Positions 1 to 7,335 are shown, counted from the stretch's first letter. The stretch is 12,890 bases of DNA from an uncultured Muribaculum sp. (GCA_910589555.1 CAJUTE010000062.1:1-12890), one strand, 5' to 3'. Made by a program: numbers and translations. Notes: generated from the letters alone by a model not told the origin.

Positions 1-1
1 G

Positions 2-427
2 GTGTCGGTGGTCGGTGACTCGGTGAACGTGTGGAGCGAATTGCCTTACCGCAGATTTTCGGCGCAAAGCCCCTCCGATTTTGTGCGTTTCAAGCTGAAT
101 TATGACGAGAATTGGGAAAAGGGTGATACATATTCCTGGAAATTATTTGCAAATAATCATATATTGCCTCTTAGCTGGACTATATGTGCCGACTATAGCG
201 ATGGTTCCACTGATTATATCTCGTCAAAATTTTATGGCGCGGGCTGGCAAGAGCTTAAGCTGTACACTGACACGGCAAAGATTTTGCGAAGTGTCTATGG
301 CTCGGTTCAATATCTTCCGTCGAAGGGTGAGACCGCGTATATCGACAGCATCAGCCTCACGCGCACCCGTTTCAGCCCTGACGAGTATTATCGTGGCACA
401 GTGCAGAATTATAACGGAGTGAAATGA
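2..427 (+). CDS. Unrecognised protein, C-terminal part, cut by left edge
   Basis: The frame is open from the first bases of the window to a TGA at 425-427 with no stop upstream, so this is most likely the last ~141 residues of a longer protein and the GTG at position 2 need not be a real start. I do not recognise the family. The sequence is rich in aromatic and beta-forming residues, and the last 60 residues (a GWQELKLY stretch, then YIDSISLTRTR) resemble the final strands of a jelly-roll or carbohydrate-binding-like sandwich. That resemblance suggests a secreted or surface protein but is inference only. The stop overlaps the next start by four bases (ATGA, 424-427), so the two genes are probably translationally coupled. 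Confidence 0.55.
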   Translation: MSVVGDSVNVWSELPYRRFSAQSPSDFVRFKLNYDENWEKGDTYSWKLFANNHILPLSWTICADYSDGSTDYISSKFYGAGWQELKLYTDTAKILRSVYGSVQYLPSKGETAYIDSISLTRTRFSPDEYYRGTVQNYNGVK

Positions 428-741
428 CACGATATCTTGCTCACGCGGTGATTCATGCCGGGACTGTGTACCGGCAATCGATAGTAGGACTTGATGACGG
501 AGTCTTGTCGATAAGCCGGTTTGACCGGGAGGTGCACTCCACGGTCTTTGTGTCGGGTATAGTGATCGTAGTGGCTGAGAATAAGATCACATTGAGCGAC
601 CGTCAACAGCTCGAATACATTTTCCGTAAAGAGATTCTGCTCGAAGGTGGAATAAAGAGGGTGATGAGGTATCTTGAGCGTCGTGATATTTTTGCCTCAG
701 AAGAGACTGATGTGCCCTCCTTACTGGTGATAGAACGGTGA
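424..741 (+). CDS. Unrecognised 105-residue protein
   Basis: This is a complete small gene starting at the ATG that overlaps the previous stop. I do not recognise a named family. The first ~55 residues look beta-rich (VIHAGTVYRQSIVGLDDGVLSIS, then a hydrophobic run around VFVSGIVIVV), and the rest looks helical and charged (LSDRQQLEYIFRKEILL and onward). There is no convincing signal peptide; the hydrophobic run lies mid-protein and is flanked by predicted strands, so a cytoplasmic protein is more likely than a membrane one. It precedes the lipid A operon but is separated from it by 138 bases containing a promoter, so it probably belongs to an upstream transcription unit. Confidence 0.6.
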   Translation: MTRYLAHAVIHAGTVYRQSIVGLDDGVLSISRFDREVHSTVFVSGIVIVVAENKITLSDRQQLEYIFRKEILLEGGIKRVMRYLERRDIFASEETDVPSLLVIER

Positions 742-810
742 AAAACACCTAATTTAATCTAAAATAAGCGTTAATTGACACCTTAAAGTCATTTTTCAGC
801 ACTGATAGGG

Positions 811-840
811 TTGAGATACGAAAAATTTTATGCAACTTTG
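811..840 (+). promoter_or_regulatory. Promoter of the lpxD-lpxC/fabZ-lpxA operon
   Basis: A TTG at 811-813, a 19-base spacer and CAACTTTG at 833-840 match the Bacteroidota -33/-7 consensus (TTTG, N19-21, TAnnTTTG) with one mismatch in the -7 box. Transcription would start near 846-849, giving a 5' leader of about 30 bases before lpxD. The -7 box lies inside a perfect 8-base inverted repeat, listed separately. Confidence 0.6.
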
Positions 841-845
841 CATAA
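828..845. repeat. Perfect inverted repeat over the lpxD -7 box
   Basis: The arms TTATGCAA (828-835) and TTGCATAA (838-845) are perfect reverse complements separated by CT. The repeat covers the whole -7 element. It could be an operator, or chance: the -7 box itself supplies TTTGCA, which makes half of the palindrome common in Bacteroidota promoters. Confidence 0.5.
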
Positions 846-879
846 TAATTAATTTTACTACACAAGATTTCTTATATTC

Positions 880-1902
880 ATGGAGTTTTCCGCTTCTCAA
901 ATTGCTGCTCTCGTTTCGGGAAAAGTAGAAGGTGACGGCAATGTCACCGTAAGCACATTTGCCAAAATAGAAGAGGGTCATCCGGGGGCGATTTCTTTCC
1001 TCGCTAACCCTAAATATACTCATTTCATATACAGCACAAAGAGTTCGATTGTGCTTGTCAGCAATGATTTTGTTCCTGAAGAACCTATAAGCTGCACGTT
1101 GATACGTGTGGCTGATCCTTATGCCACAGTGGCATTCCTTCTTGACATGGTGAGCAAGATGACAGCCGTTCAGCCTGAGGGTGTGGAACAGCCGTCGTAT
1201 GTTGCCGAAGGAGTAGAGATAGCCGCCGATTGCTATGTGGGCGCTTTCGCCTATGTTGGCAAGGGTGCCGTGATCGGTAAAAATGTAAAGATTTATCCTC
1301 AGGTTTATGTAGGAGCGGGTGCGGTGATAGGTGACAACACTATTCTCTATCCCGGAGTGAAGATATATCATGGTTGCAAGATAGGCAAGAACTGCATCTT
1401 GCATTCAGGAGTGGTGATCGGTTCCGATGGATTCGGTTTTGCTCCTGTCAACGGTGAATATAACAAGATTCCACAGCTCGGCATCGTTGAGCTTGAGGAT
1501 AATGTTGAGATAGGCGCCAATACCACTATCGACCGAGCCATGATGGGCGCTACAAAGATTCGCCACGGAGTCAAGCTCGACAATCTTATCCAGATCGCTC
1601 ACAACTGCGAGGTGGGCGCCAATACGGTTATGGCTGCTCAGGCAGGTGTTGCCGGTTCTACAAAAATCGGCGCCGGATGCATGGTGGGCGGACAGGTAGG
1701 TTTTGCCGGTCACATCCATGTGGGCGACGGTTCGGAAATCGGCGCGCAATCAGGCATCCCTAACGATGTCAAGCCCGGAAGCCGCTTGATGGGATATCCC
1801 GCCGTCAATGCAGGCGAATTTGCCCGACAGGCTGTCTACACCAAGAACCTCGGCAAATTGTTTGACCGTGTCAAGAATATAGAAAAAGAATTAAACAAAT
1901 AA
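880..1902 (+). CDS. lpxD: UDP-3-O-(3-hydroxyacyl)glucosamine N-acyltransferase (LpxD)
   Basis: LpxD performs the third step of lipid A synthesis in the cytoplasm, moving a 3-hydroxyacyl chain from acyl carrier protein to the amino group of UDP-3-O-acylglucosamine. The 340 residues match the family's usual length. Residues 1-~100 form the N-terminal uridine-binding domain (MEFSASQIAALVSGKV start, then the GAISFLANPKY block). Residues ~105-310 are hexapeptide repeats of a left-handed beta-helix (IGKNVKIYP, IGDNTILYPGV, IGANTTIDRA and others), followed by a short helical tail. His241 in QIAHNCEVG corresponds to the catalytic base (His239 in E. coli). It is the first gene of the lpx operon, 9 bases before lpxC-fabZ. 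The start is the first ATG after the promoter and matches the conserved N-terminus. Confidence 0.96.
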   Translation: MEFSASQIAALVSGKVEGDGNVTVSTFAKIEEGHPGAISFLANPKYTHFIYSTKSSIVLVSNDFVPEEPISCTLIRVADPYATVAFLLDMVSKMTAVQPEGVEQPSYVAEGVEIAADCYVGAFAYVGKGAVIGKNVKIYPQVYVGAGAVIGDNTILYPGVKIYHGCKIGKNCILHSGVVIGSDGFGFAPVNGEYNKIPQLGIVELEDNVEIGANTTIDRAMMGATKIRHGVKLDNLIQIAHNCEVGANTVMAAQAGVAGSTKIGAGCMVGGQVGFAGHIHVGDGSEIGAQSGIPNDVKPGSRLMGYPAVNAGEFARQAVYTKNLGKLFDRVKNIEKELNK

Positions 1903-1911
1903 ACCATCATA

Positions 1912-3294
1912 ATGAAACAGTTAACTCTTAAGGAACCGTTTAAGGTTCATGGCAAGGGACTGCATACCGGTCTTATGATTGATGCCGAGTTTTGTCCTGC
2001 GCCGGAAAATCACGGATATAAAATTCAGCGTACCGATCTTGAAGGTGAGCCGGTGATAGATGCGCTTGCTGAATATGTGACAGCCACTACCCGCGGCACA
2101 GTGCTTAGCAAAGGTGATATAAGGGTGAGCACGGTTGAACACGCGCTGGCAGCTCTCTATGGTGCCGGTATTGACAACTGTCTGATTAAATTGAACGCTC
2201 CCGAAATGCCTATTCTCGACGGAAGCGCGAAAGTATATTGCGAGAACATCCTGCGAGTGGGTGTTGAAGAGCAGAATGCCGACAAGGATTTCTATGTGGT
2301 TAAGCAGAAGATTGAGGTGCGTGATGACACTACCGGATCATCGATCATTGTTCTTCCCGACGATGAGTTCAGCATCGATGTGATGGTGTCGTTTGACTCA
2401 CCGGTGCTTAAGAATCAGTTTGCTTCTCTTGACCGTCTTCAGGATTTCAGCTCGGAGGTGGGCAGCAGCCGCACATTCGTATTCGTTCGCGAAGTAGAAC
2501 CTCTTGTAAAGGGTAATCTCATCAAGGGCGGTGACCTTGATAATGCTATCGTGATTTACGACAGCCCGATGGAACAGAGCGAGCTTGACCGTATCGCTGA
2601 CTTGATGGGTGTTCCTCATAAGAATGTCACTGAATTCGGCTACATTAATGATTTCCCTCTGTTTGCCGACAATGAGCCTGCCCGTCACAAGCTTCTCGAT
2701 GTGCTTGGCGACATCGCATTGATAGGCCGTCCGCTTAAGGGTAAGATTATCGCTACACGTCCGGGCCACTCTATCAATACCGCTTTCTCCAAGAAAATCC
2801 GTAAGGAGATCAAGCATCAGGAGATTCAGGCACCGGTATATAATCCTAACGTGGAACCGGTAATGGATATAAACCGCATAAAGGAACTGCTTCCTCACCG
2901 CTATCCGTTCCTTATGGTGGATAAGGTGATTGAAAAAGGCAGCAACTATATAGTAGGTGTTAAGAATGTAACCGGCAACGAGCCTTATTTCCAAGGACAT
3001 TTCCCTCAGGAACCGGTGATGCCCGGAGTGCTTCATGTTGAGGCTATGGCGCAGACAGGAGGTCTTCTCGTGCTTGGTCAGGTTGATGAGCCTGAGAAAT
3101 ACTCCACCTATTTCATGAAGATTGACAATGTGAAATTCCGTAGCAAGGTTGTGCCCGGCGACACATTGTTGTTCCATGTTTCGTTCATGACCCCCTTGCG
3201 TCGTGGTTGCGCCGTCATGAAGGGATATGCATTTGTTGGTGAAAAGATTGTGACTGAGTGTGAATTCATGGCTCAGATTATAAAGAATAAATAA
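1912..3294 (+). CDS. lpxC/fabZ: Bifunctional UDP-3-O-acyl-GlcNAc deacetylase / 3-hydroxyacyl-ACP dehydratase (LpxC-FabZ)
   Basis: This 460-residue protein fuses two enzymes. Residues 1-~300 are LpxC, the zinc deacetylase that commits UDP-GlcNAc derivatives to lipid A. Zinc ligands are His77 (in STVEHALAA), His259 and Asp263 (in HKLLD); Glu76 and His286 (in PGHSINT) fill the catalytic positions. Residues ~315-460 are FabZ, the dehydratase of fatty acid elongation: the LLPHRYPFLMVDKV segment, then catalytic His363 (QGHFP) and Glu377, spaced 14 apart as in stand-alone FabZ. All key residues of both halves are present, so both activities are expected. The fusion is well known in Bacteroidota. It joins two consumers of 3-hydroxyacyl-ACP in one chain. 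It lies between lpxD (9-base gap) and lpxA (15-base gap). Confidence 0.97.
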   Translation: MKQLTLKEPFKVHGKGLHTGLMIDAEFCPAPENHGYKIQRTDLEGEPVIDALAEYVTATTRGTVLSKGDIRVSTVEHALAALYGAGIDNCLIKLNAPEMPILDGSAKVYCENILRVGVEEQNADKDFYVVKQKIEVRDDTTGSSIIVLPDDEFSIDVMVSFDSPVLKNQFASLDRLQDFSSEVGSSRTFVFVREVEPLVKGNLIKGGDLDNAIVIYDSPMEQSELDRIADLMGVPHKNVTEFGYINDFPLFADNEPARHKLLDVLGDIALIGRPLKGKIIATRPGHSINTAFSKKIRKEIKHQEIQAPVYNPNVEPVMDINRIKELLPHRYPFLMVDKVIEKGSNYIVGVKNVTGNEPYFQGHFPQEPVMPGVLHVEAMAQTGGLLVLGQVDEPEKYSTYFMKIDNVKFRSKVVPGDTLLFHVSFMTPLRRGCAVMKGYAFVGEKIVTECEFMAQIIKNK

Positions 3295-3309
3295 TAAAAC
3301 AGGATTGAA

Positions 3310-4086
3310 ATGAAGCAACCGTTAGCATATATACATCCCGCAGCAAAGATCGCATCTAATGTGGTGATCGACCCGTTTGTCACCATTGACCAGAATGTGG
3401 AGATCGGTGAGGGAACACGCATCGGAAGTAATGTTACTATTATGGAGGGTGCGAGAATCGGGAAAAATTGTGTGATATTCCCCGGCGCAGTCATTGGCGC
3501 GGTTCCTCAGGATTTGAAATTCCGTGGCGAGGACACTCTTGCTATTATAGGCGACAATACCACTATACGTGAATGTGTGACAGTGCATAGAGGTACTGCC
3601 TCAAAGGGTAAGACCGTGGTAGGTAATAATTGTTTGATCATGGCATATTGCCATGTGGCTCACGACTGCGTTGTCGGCGACAATGTGATCATGTCCAATG
3701 CCACTCAGCTTGCCGGCGAGGTGGTGGTTGACAATTTTGCCATCATCGGTGGCGGCACTCTCGTGCATCAGTTCTGCCACATCGGTCCTCATGTGATGAT
3801 TCAGGGCGGTTCTCTGATCAATAAGGATATTCCTCCTTACGTGAAGGCTGCGCGCACTCCCATCGCTTATGCCGGAGTTAACTCGATAGGCTTGCGCCGT
3901 CGTAATTTCTCCAATGAGCAGATACGCGAAATTCAGGAGATATACCGTTATCTCTATTTGTCGGGATATAACATTTCAGACTCTGTTGAACGAATTGAAG
4001 CAGAGCTTCCCGCTACAAAGGAGAGGGATGAGATTATCCTCTTCGTGCGTAATTCAAAACGAGGCATCATAAAGGGCTATGTATAA
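3310..4086 (+). CDS. lpxA: UDP-N-acetylglucosamine O-acyltransferase (LpxA)
   Basis: LpxA performs the first step of lipid A synthesis, attaching a 3-hydroxyacyl chain from acyl-ACP to the 3-OH of UDP-GlcNAc. The 258 residues match the family length. Residues ~8-185 are hexapeptide repeats of a left-handed beta-helix trimer, and ~190-258 form the helical C-terminus (GLRRRNFSNEQIREIQEIYRY). The catalytic base is His118 in HVAHDCVVG (His125 in E. coli). HQFCHIGPHVM at 153-163 aligns with the acyl-binding face; the chain-length 'ruler' position (Gly173 in E. coli) is Gly166 here, which permits a long acyl chain. It is the last gene of the operon, followed at once by a hairpin terminator. An LpxA role is favoured over LpxD by length and by the FRGEDT block at 71-76. 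Confidence 0.96.
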   Translation: MKQPLAYIHPAAKIASNVVIDPFVTIDQNVEIGEGTRIGSNVTIMEGARIGKNCVIFPGAVIGAVPQDLKFRGEDTLAIIGDNTTIRECVTVHRGTASKGKTVVGNNCLIMAYCHVAHDCVVGDNVIMSNATQLAGEVVVDNFAIIGGGTLVHQFCHIGPHVMIQGGSLINKDIPPYVKAARTPIAYAGVNSIGLRRRNFSNEQIREIQEIYRYLYLSGYNISDSVERIEAELPATKERDEIILFVRNSKRGIIKGYV

Positions 4087-4113
4087 TAGCTCATCTGCTG
4101 ATTGAAAATAAGA

Positions 4114-4151
4114 AACCGGGAGTCATGCTTGAGTAAGCGAGGCTCCCGGTT
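4114..4151. terminator. Bidirectional terminator between lpxA and the DUF695 gene
   Basis: Arms AACCGGGAG (4114-4122) and CTCCCGGTT (4143-4151) pair perfectly, and a small inner stem GCTT/AAGC sits in the loop. On the plus strand GTGTTTTG follows; on the minus strand the stem is followed by TCTTATTTTC, a better U-tract. The hairpin lies between two convergent genes, so it probably ends transcription from both sides. Confidence 0.8.
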
Positions 4152-4172
4152 GTGTTTTGGGGCTGATGTCAT

Positions 4173-4604
4173 TCAATTTATCTCGGATGCCGCCCGCATC
4201 TCATCGTATTCCGCCCATTCCGGGTCATTTTCGGTGTATATGGTTATGGGCAGCAGGTCAAACGGTGCCAACGCCTCGTTTATTTTCCTTCCGAAAATGT
4301 GAACCGACGTGGTGTAGAATATCCAGTTGCGTTCGTCGTCGCCGGTGTATACTCCGGTCATTACCGCCACAGGGTCTTTTTTGAATGAAGCTTCCATCGC
4401 CTCCTGCACGCTTTCCATGACTGTGGCGGTTGGTTCATCGGGCATTCCTGCCGCGTTTCCCGGATATTTCCATGTTATTTCGGCACGGATTTTATATTTT
4501 CCCGATTCCCGGAACTTTTTTACATCCTTACGCCCTGTAACCATTATGAGTCTTCCCGAGTCGCTTTCGGTGGGAGAAGTCCACCAGTCCAATTCTTCTG
4601 ACAT
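4173..4604 (-). CDS. DUF695-like protein
   Basis: A 143-residue protein, probably cytoplasmic, with no signal peptide or membrane segment. The pattern RNWIFYTTSVHIFGRKINEA followed by LPITIYTENDPEWAEYDEM in the second half resembles the DUF695 family, whose function is unknown; the assignment rests on recall of this pattern rather than a search. The N-terminus (MSEELDWWTSPTESDSGRLIMVTGR) is consistent with a full-length small protein, and the ATG at 4602-4604 is the first start in frame. It converges with lpxA across a shared hairpin and diverges from the glycosyl hydrolase-like gene, with 115 bases between the starts, so it is probably transcribed alone. The protein is rich in Trp, Tyr and acidic residues near its C-terminus. 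Confidence 0.75.
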   Translation of the reverse strand: MSEELDWWTSPTESDSGRLIMVTGRKDVKKFRESGKYKIRAEITWKYPGNAAGMPDEPTATVMESVQEAMEASFKKDPVAVMTGVYTGDDERNWIFYTTSVHIFGRKINEALAPFDLLPITIYTENDPEWAEYDEMRAASEIN

Positions 4605-4667
4605 AGTTGATTCAATTTTGACACTAATTTACGCAAAAAGAGGGAATGGGAGGTTAAATCGTATAAT

Positions 4668-4702
4668 TAATTTTGAATAAAAACGCTTTTTGTGTATTTT
4701 CG
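4668..4702 (+). promoter_or_regulatory. Possible promoter of the GHL10-like gene
   Basis: Two readings are possible. TAATTTTG (4668-4675) is a perfect -7 box but has no clear -33 box. Alternatively TTTG (4672-4675), a 19-base spacer and TATTTTCG (4695-4702, one mismatch) would start transcription about ten bases before the ATG at 4720. The region is AT-rich, so chance matches are likely. Confidence 0.35.
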
Positions 4703-4719
4703 TATAAGATTTATCGGTT

Positions 4720-5898
4720 ATGTTTAAAAGGATTCTTTTAAGTACAATAATACTGTCATTGACGTCGCTGCTTTCATTTTCTGAGCTGAGAGGAGTGTGG
4801 CTCACGACCAATTCCGGATTGGATTGGCCGGGGAAGAGCTATGACGAGTCGGTGCAAAAGCAGCGCATGGTCGAGATTCTTGACAAGTTGCAGAAAGCTC
4901 ATTTCAACCTGGTGCTGTTTCAGGTGCAGGCTAATGGAGATGTGGCGTGGAACAGCAAGCTTCAGCCGGCGATGAGTTCCATCACCGGCAACGGTTCGAA
5001 ACGGCTCTCCTATGATGTGTGTCGGTTTGTGATCGATGAGTGTCATAAACGCGGCATGAAGTGCCACGCCTGGGTGGTGCCATATAGGGTAGGGAGCTTG
5101 AAGAATGCATCGGCATACGCTTCCAATAAAGTGCAGCACGTGATAAAGAAGCATCCTAAGTGGTGCATAAAATATTCCGGCAGCTATTATATCGATCCTG
5201 CCAATCCGGAGGCGCGGGAATATCTGGTGAAGTTATATAAGGAGATGATCGACCGTTATGATTTTGACGGTATAAATCTTGATTATACGCGTTATCCCGG
5301 GGCGGCGTTTCCTGATGATAAATCCTACAAGAAGTATGCCCGGAAGAAGCAGAGCAAGGCTGACTGGCGCCGCGAGAATATCAACCGGTTTGTGGCGGAT
5401 CTTTATAAAGCATTGAAGAAAGAGCGTCCGGACATAGTGGTGGGGAGCGCCCCGATAGGCACATATAAGAATGTGGGAGGAACTAAGAATTCCACAGCCT
5501 ATGAAAGTTTCCAGCAGGATCCTGTGGAATGGGTGAGGAGCGGAAATCATGACATGGTGATCCCTCAGATGTATTGGGATGAGAAGTTTGGTTTTTCCAC
5601 CCACTTGTCAACATGGACCACCCAATGCTCCAATGCTTCGTTGCTCATAGGTCTTGCTCCTTATAAGATGATCGACGGCGGCTGGAACGTGGATGTCATA
5701 AGGAGTCAGGTTGAGAAAGCGCGGAAGGCTGAGGGCGTTGCCGGCGTGTGTTTTTTCAGAGCTGAACACGTGATAGGAAATAATCCACGTGTGAAAAATC
5801 TATATCGTTTTTTGGTCGATACGCCGTTGCTTGACAATGATGATGACGCCGATGTTGATAAAGCCGGAGAATTTGTTGTAGAAAAATTTATGGAGTAA
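4720..5898 (+). CDS. Secreted family 10-like glycosyl hydrolase (GHL10 / DUF187)
   Basis: A 392-residue exported protein. Residues 1-~21 form a signal peptide (MFKR, hydrophobic core, then SFSELRG) without a lipobox Cys, so it is probably periplasmic or secreted and not a lipoprotein. The rest matches the GHL10/DUF187 TIM-barrel family: ELRGVWLTTNSGLDWPG at 22-38, FNLVLFQVQANGD at 62-74, RGMKCHAWVVPYRVGS at 111-126, DFDGINLDYTRYPG at 181-194 with acidic residues at the end of a barrel strand, and VIPQMYWDEKFGF at 280-292. Family members are thought to cleave or modify surface glycans, but the substrate is generally unknown. It appears to be the catalytic domain alone, with a short acidic C-terminal tail (LDNDDDADVD, 371-380). 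The next gene's promoter begins two bases after its stop, so it is probably monocistronic. Confidence 0.88.
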   Translation: MFKRILLSTIILSLTSLLSFSELRGVWLTTNSGLDWPGKSYDESVQKQRMVEILDKLQKAHFNLVLFQVQANGDVAWNSKLQPAMSSITGNGSKRLSYDVCRFVIDECHKRGMKCHAWVVPYRVGSLKNASAYASNKVQHVIKKHPKWCIKYSGSYYIDPANPEAREYLVKLYKEMIDRYDFDGINLDYTRYPGAAFPDDKSYKKYARKKQSKADWRRENINRFVADLYKALKKERPDIVVGSAPIGTYKNVGGTKNSTAYESFQQDPVEWVRSGNHDMVIPQMYWDEKFGFSTHLSTWTTQCSNASLLIGLAPYKMIDGGWNVDVIRSQVEKARKAEGVAGVCFFRAEHVIGNNPRVKNLYRFLVDTPLLDNDDDADVDKAGEFVVEKFME

Positions 5899-5900
5899 AA

Positions 5901-5932
5901 TTTGGCAAAGCTCAGGCGATTGGCTATCTTTG
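5901..5932 (+). promoter_or_regulatory. Promoter of the DUF3127 gene
   Basis: TTTG (5901-5904), a 20-base spacer and TATCTTTG (5925-5932) are exact matches to the Bacteroidota housekeeping promoter. The predicted transcription start near 5939 leaves a leader of about 22 AT-rich bases before the ATG at 5961. The -33 box begins two bases after the preceding stop codon. Confidence 0.8.
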
Positions 5933-5960
5933 ATAAAAAATATAATACAGAATAGATAAC

Positions 5961-6341
5961 ATGGAAATTGAAGGAAAAATTATCCTTGCATTGCCCGAAC
6001 AGTCGGGAACATCAAAGGCAGGAAATGAGTGGAAAAAGCGTGAATATGTGCTTGAAACTCATGAATCATATCCAAGAAAGGTTCATTTCGACCTCTTTGG
6101 AGCCAAAGCTGATCAATATCCTTTGAACGTAGGTGATGAAATTGTTCTTAGTTTTGATATAAACAGCCGTGAATATAACGGACGTTGGTTCACATCGATC
6201 AGCGGCTGGAAGGTGGAGAAAGCCGGTGAACGTGCGGCGATGGGCGGCAATATGCCTCCGCAGGATTTTCCCGGAGCCGTTCCCCCTCCTCCGGCAGTTG
6301 CTGACCTTGGCAGTGGCGCTACCGACGATCTGCCATTCTAA
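5961..6341 (+). CDS. DUF3127 OB-fold protein with SSB-like C-terminal tip
   Basis: A 126-residue cytoplasmic protein of the DUF3127 family, found mainly in Bacteroidota and of unknown function. Residues 1-~86 form an all-beta, OB-fold-like domain (MEIEGKIILALPEQSG start, GNEWKKREYVLET at 21-33, VHFDLFG at 41-47, YNGRWFTSISGWKV at 72-85). Residues ~87-120 form a Gly/Pro/Ala-rich flexible linker, and the protein ends in TDDLPF. OB fold, flexible linker and acidic hydrophobic tip are the architecture of single-stranded DNA-binding protein SSB, whose tip recruits repair and replication enzymes. This suggests a nucleic-acid-linked role, but the domain is not a recognisable canonical SSB. It has its own promoter and terminator and so is expressed alone. 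Confidence 0.85.
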   Translation: MEIEGKIILALPEQSGTSKAGNEWKKREYVLETHESYPRKVHFDLFGAKADQYPLNVGDEIVLSFDINSREYNGRWFTSISGWKVEKAGERAAMGGNMPPQDFPGAVPPPPAVADLGSGATDDLPF

Positions 6342-6359
6342 GTGATGAATTAATAATAG

Positions 6360-6403
6360 CAGCCGCAAGGGAAGTTGTTGACTTACTTTGCGGTTGTTTT
6401 ATT
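6360..6403 (+). terminator. Rho-independent terminator after the DUF3127 gene
   Basis: Arms CAGCCGCAA (6360-6368) and TTGCGGTTG (6388-6396) pair over nine bases with one G-U, with a 19-base loop, followed by TTTTATT. It lies 18 bases after the DUF3127 stop. Confidence 0.7.
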
Positions 6404-6424
6404 GTGTGACATAAGAGATTGACA

Positions 6425-6706
6425 ATGTTTACTGCGATTTTGTGGACTCTGTTTCTGTCAGCTATTGTTTTTGGCAGGCTTTTTCGGAAGAATAGCGTGG
6501 TGAGGCGGTTGGGCAGCCTGACTATGCCGACGGTGCTGTTGCTGCTGTTTCTGTTTGGTTCCGAAATCGGTTCTGATGAACGTGTGATGCTCTCGCTTCC
6601 CACGCTTGGCGCGAGGGCGGTGGTGATGGCGGTGGCGTGTGTCGCCGGCAGTGTGATTTTGTCGGGTCTTGTTTATAGGATGATACGTAACCGCATTCAG
6701 AAATAG
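6425..6706 (+). CDS. LysO-type transporter, N-terminal half (split LysO)
   Basis: A 93-residue membrane protein with about three hydrophobic segments: ~3-19, ~33-47 and ~63-85, the last followed by a basic tail. With the next gene it makes up the DUF340/LysO family, whose E. coli member (YbjE) exports lysine from the cytoplasm. The single E. coli protein of ~300 residues equals the sum of these two. The segment LFGSEIGSDERV (44-54) carries acidic residues where E. coli LysO has its first conserved membrane-proximal acid; exact equivalence is inferred. The ATG at 6425 is preferred over an in-frame TTG two codons earlier. The stop is two bases before the next start, so the halves are co-translated. 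The actual substrate here is not shown by sequence. Confidence 0.8.
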   Translation: MFTAILWTLFLSAIVFGRLFRKNSVVRRLGSLTMPTVLLLLFLFGSEIGSDERVMLSLPTLGARAVVMAVACVAGSVILSGLVYRMIRNRIQK

Positions 6707-6708
6707 TT

Positions 6709-7332
6709 ATGAAGGACGTGATTTTTGTGCTTGTGGCTTTTGCGTTGGGCGTATTTTTCGGATATTCCGGGTGGATTCCTGATGCGGTGGATTGCTCCCG
6801 ATTGTCATCGATAGTGCTTCTGGTGCTGATGACTCAGGTAGGGCTCGGATTTGGGTCGGGTGAGAGCTTTGATATGCTTAGGCGTGATTTTCGGTGGGAG
6901 TGGCTTCTGCTGCCATTTGCCACTGTCGGCGGCACGCTTGTGGCTGCTGCCGCTGTCGGTGTCTTCTGGGCGTTGGGCTCGGTTGCCGATGCTCTTGCCG
7001 TGGGCAGCGGACTTGGGTATTATTCTCTGTCGTCGTTGTTGATCACTCAATTGAAGTCGCTTGTTTCATCGCCTGAAATGGCTGTTCAGCTTGGCATCGT
7101 TGCGTTGCTTGCCAATGTGGCTCGGGAGCTTATCGCTATAGTTTGCGCTCCGTTTTTTGCCAAAGTAAGTCCGTTGTCGCCGATATCAGCAGCCGGGTGT
7201 TCATCGTGTGATATATCGTTGCCGGTGATAGCCCGTTGGTCGGGCGAGGGCATGGTTCCTTTGTCGATTCTGCACGGGGTTGTGCTTGATATGTCGGTTC
7301 CTGTATTGGTTACATTTTTTTGCTCATTTTAA
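6709..7332 (+). CDS. LysO-type transporter, C-terminal half
   Basis: A 207-residue inner-membrane protein with about six hydrophobic segments. It matches the C-terminal two-thirds of E. coli LysO motif by motif: VGSGLGYYSLSSLLITQ (98-114) against ASGFGWYSLSGILLTE, ANVARELIAI (135-144) against the NDLARELIAI segment holding the glutamate reported as essential in LysO (Glu140 here), and AAGCSSCDISLPVI (161-174) against the CGATSMDFTLPVL region. It is expected to export lysine or a related basic compound together with the small N-terminal partner encoded two bases upstream. The family is typically split like this in Bacteroides relatives. The HMA-AraC regulator starts three bases after its stop, so all three are likely on one transcript. 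Confidence 0.88.
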   Translation: MKDVIFVLVAFALGVFFGYSGWIPDAVDCSRLSSIVLLVLMTQVGLGFGSGESFDMLRRDFRWEWLLLPFATVGGTLVAAAAVGVFWALGSVADALAVGSGLGYYSLSSLLITQLKSLVSSPEMAVQLGIVALLANVARELIAIVCAPFFAKVSPLSPISAAGCSSCDISLPVIARWSGEGMVPLSILHGVVLDMSVPVLVTFFCSF

Positions 7333-7335
7333 ATT

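Noticed and set aside
796..1404. A 202-codon open frame on the minus strand
   Set aside because: It lies antisense to lpxD, whose catalytic residues and length are intact, and its translation resembles no protein family; it is a by-product of lpxD codon use.
2398..3318. A 306-codon open frame on the minus strand
   Set aside because: It is antisense to lpxC-fabZ, which has all active-site residues; the antisense product is rich in His, Cys and Arg without any domain pattern.
6383..6390. TTACTTTG as a promoter for the split LysO genes
   Set aside because: It lies inside the terminator hairpin of the previous gene, has a mismatch, and no -33 box is found at the right spacing.
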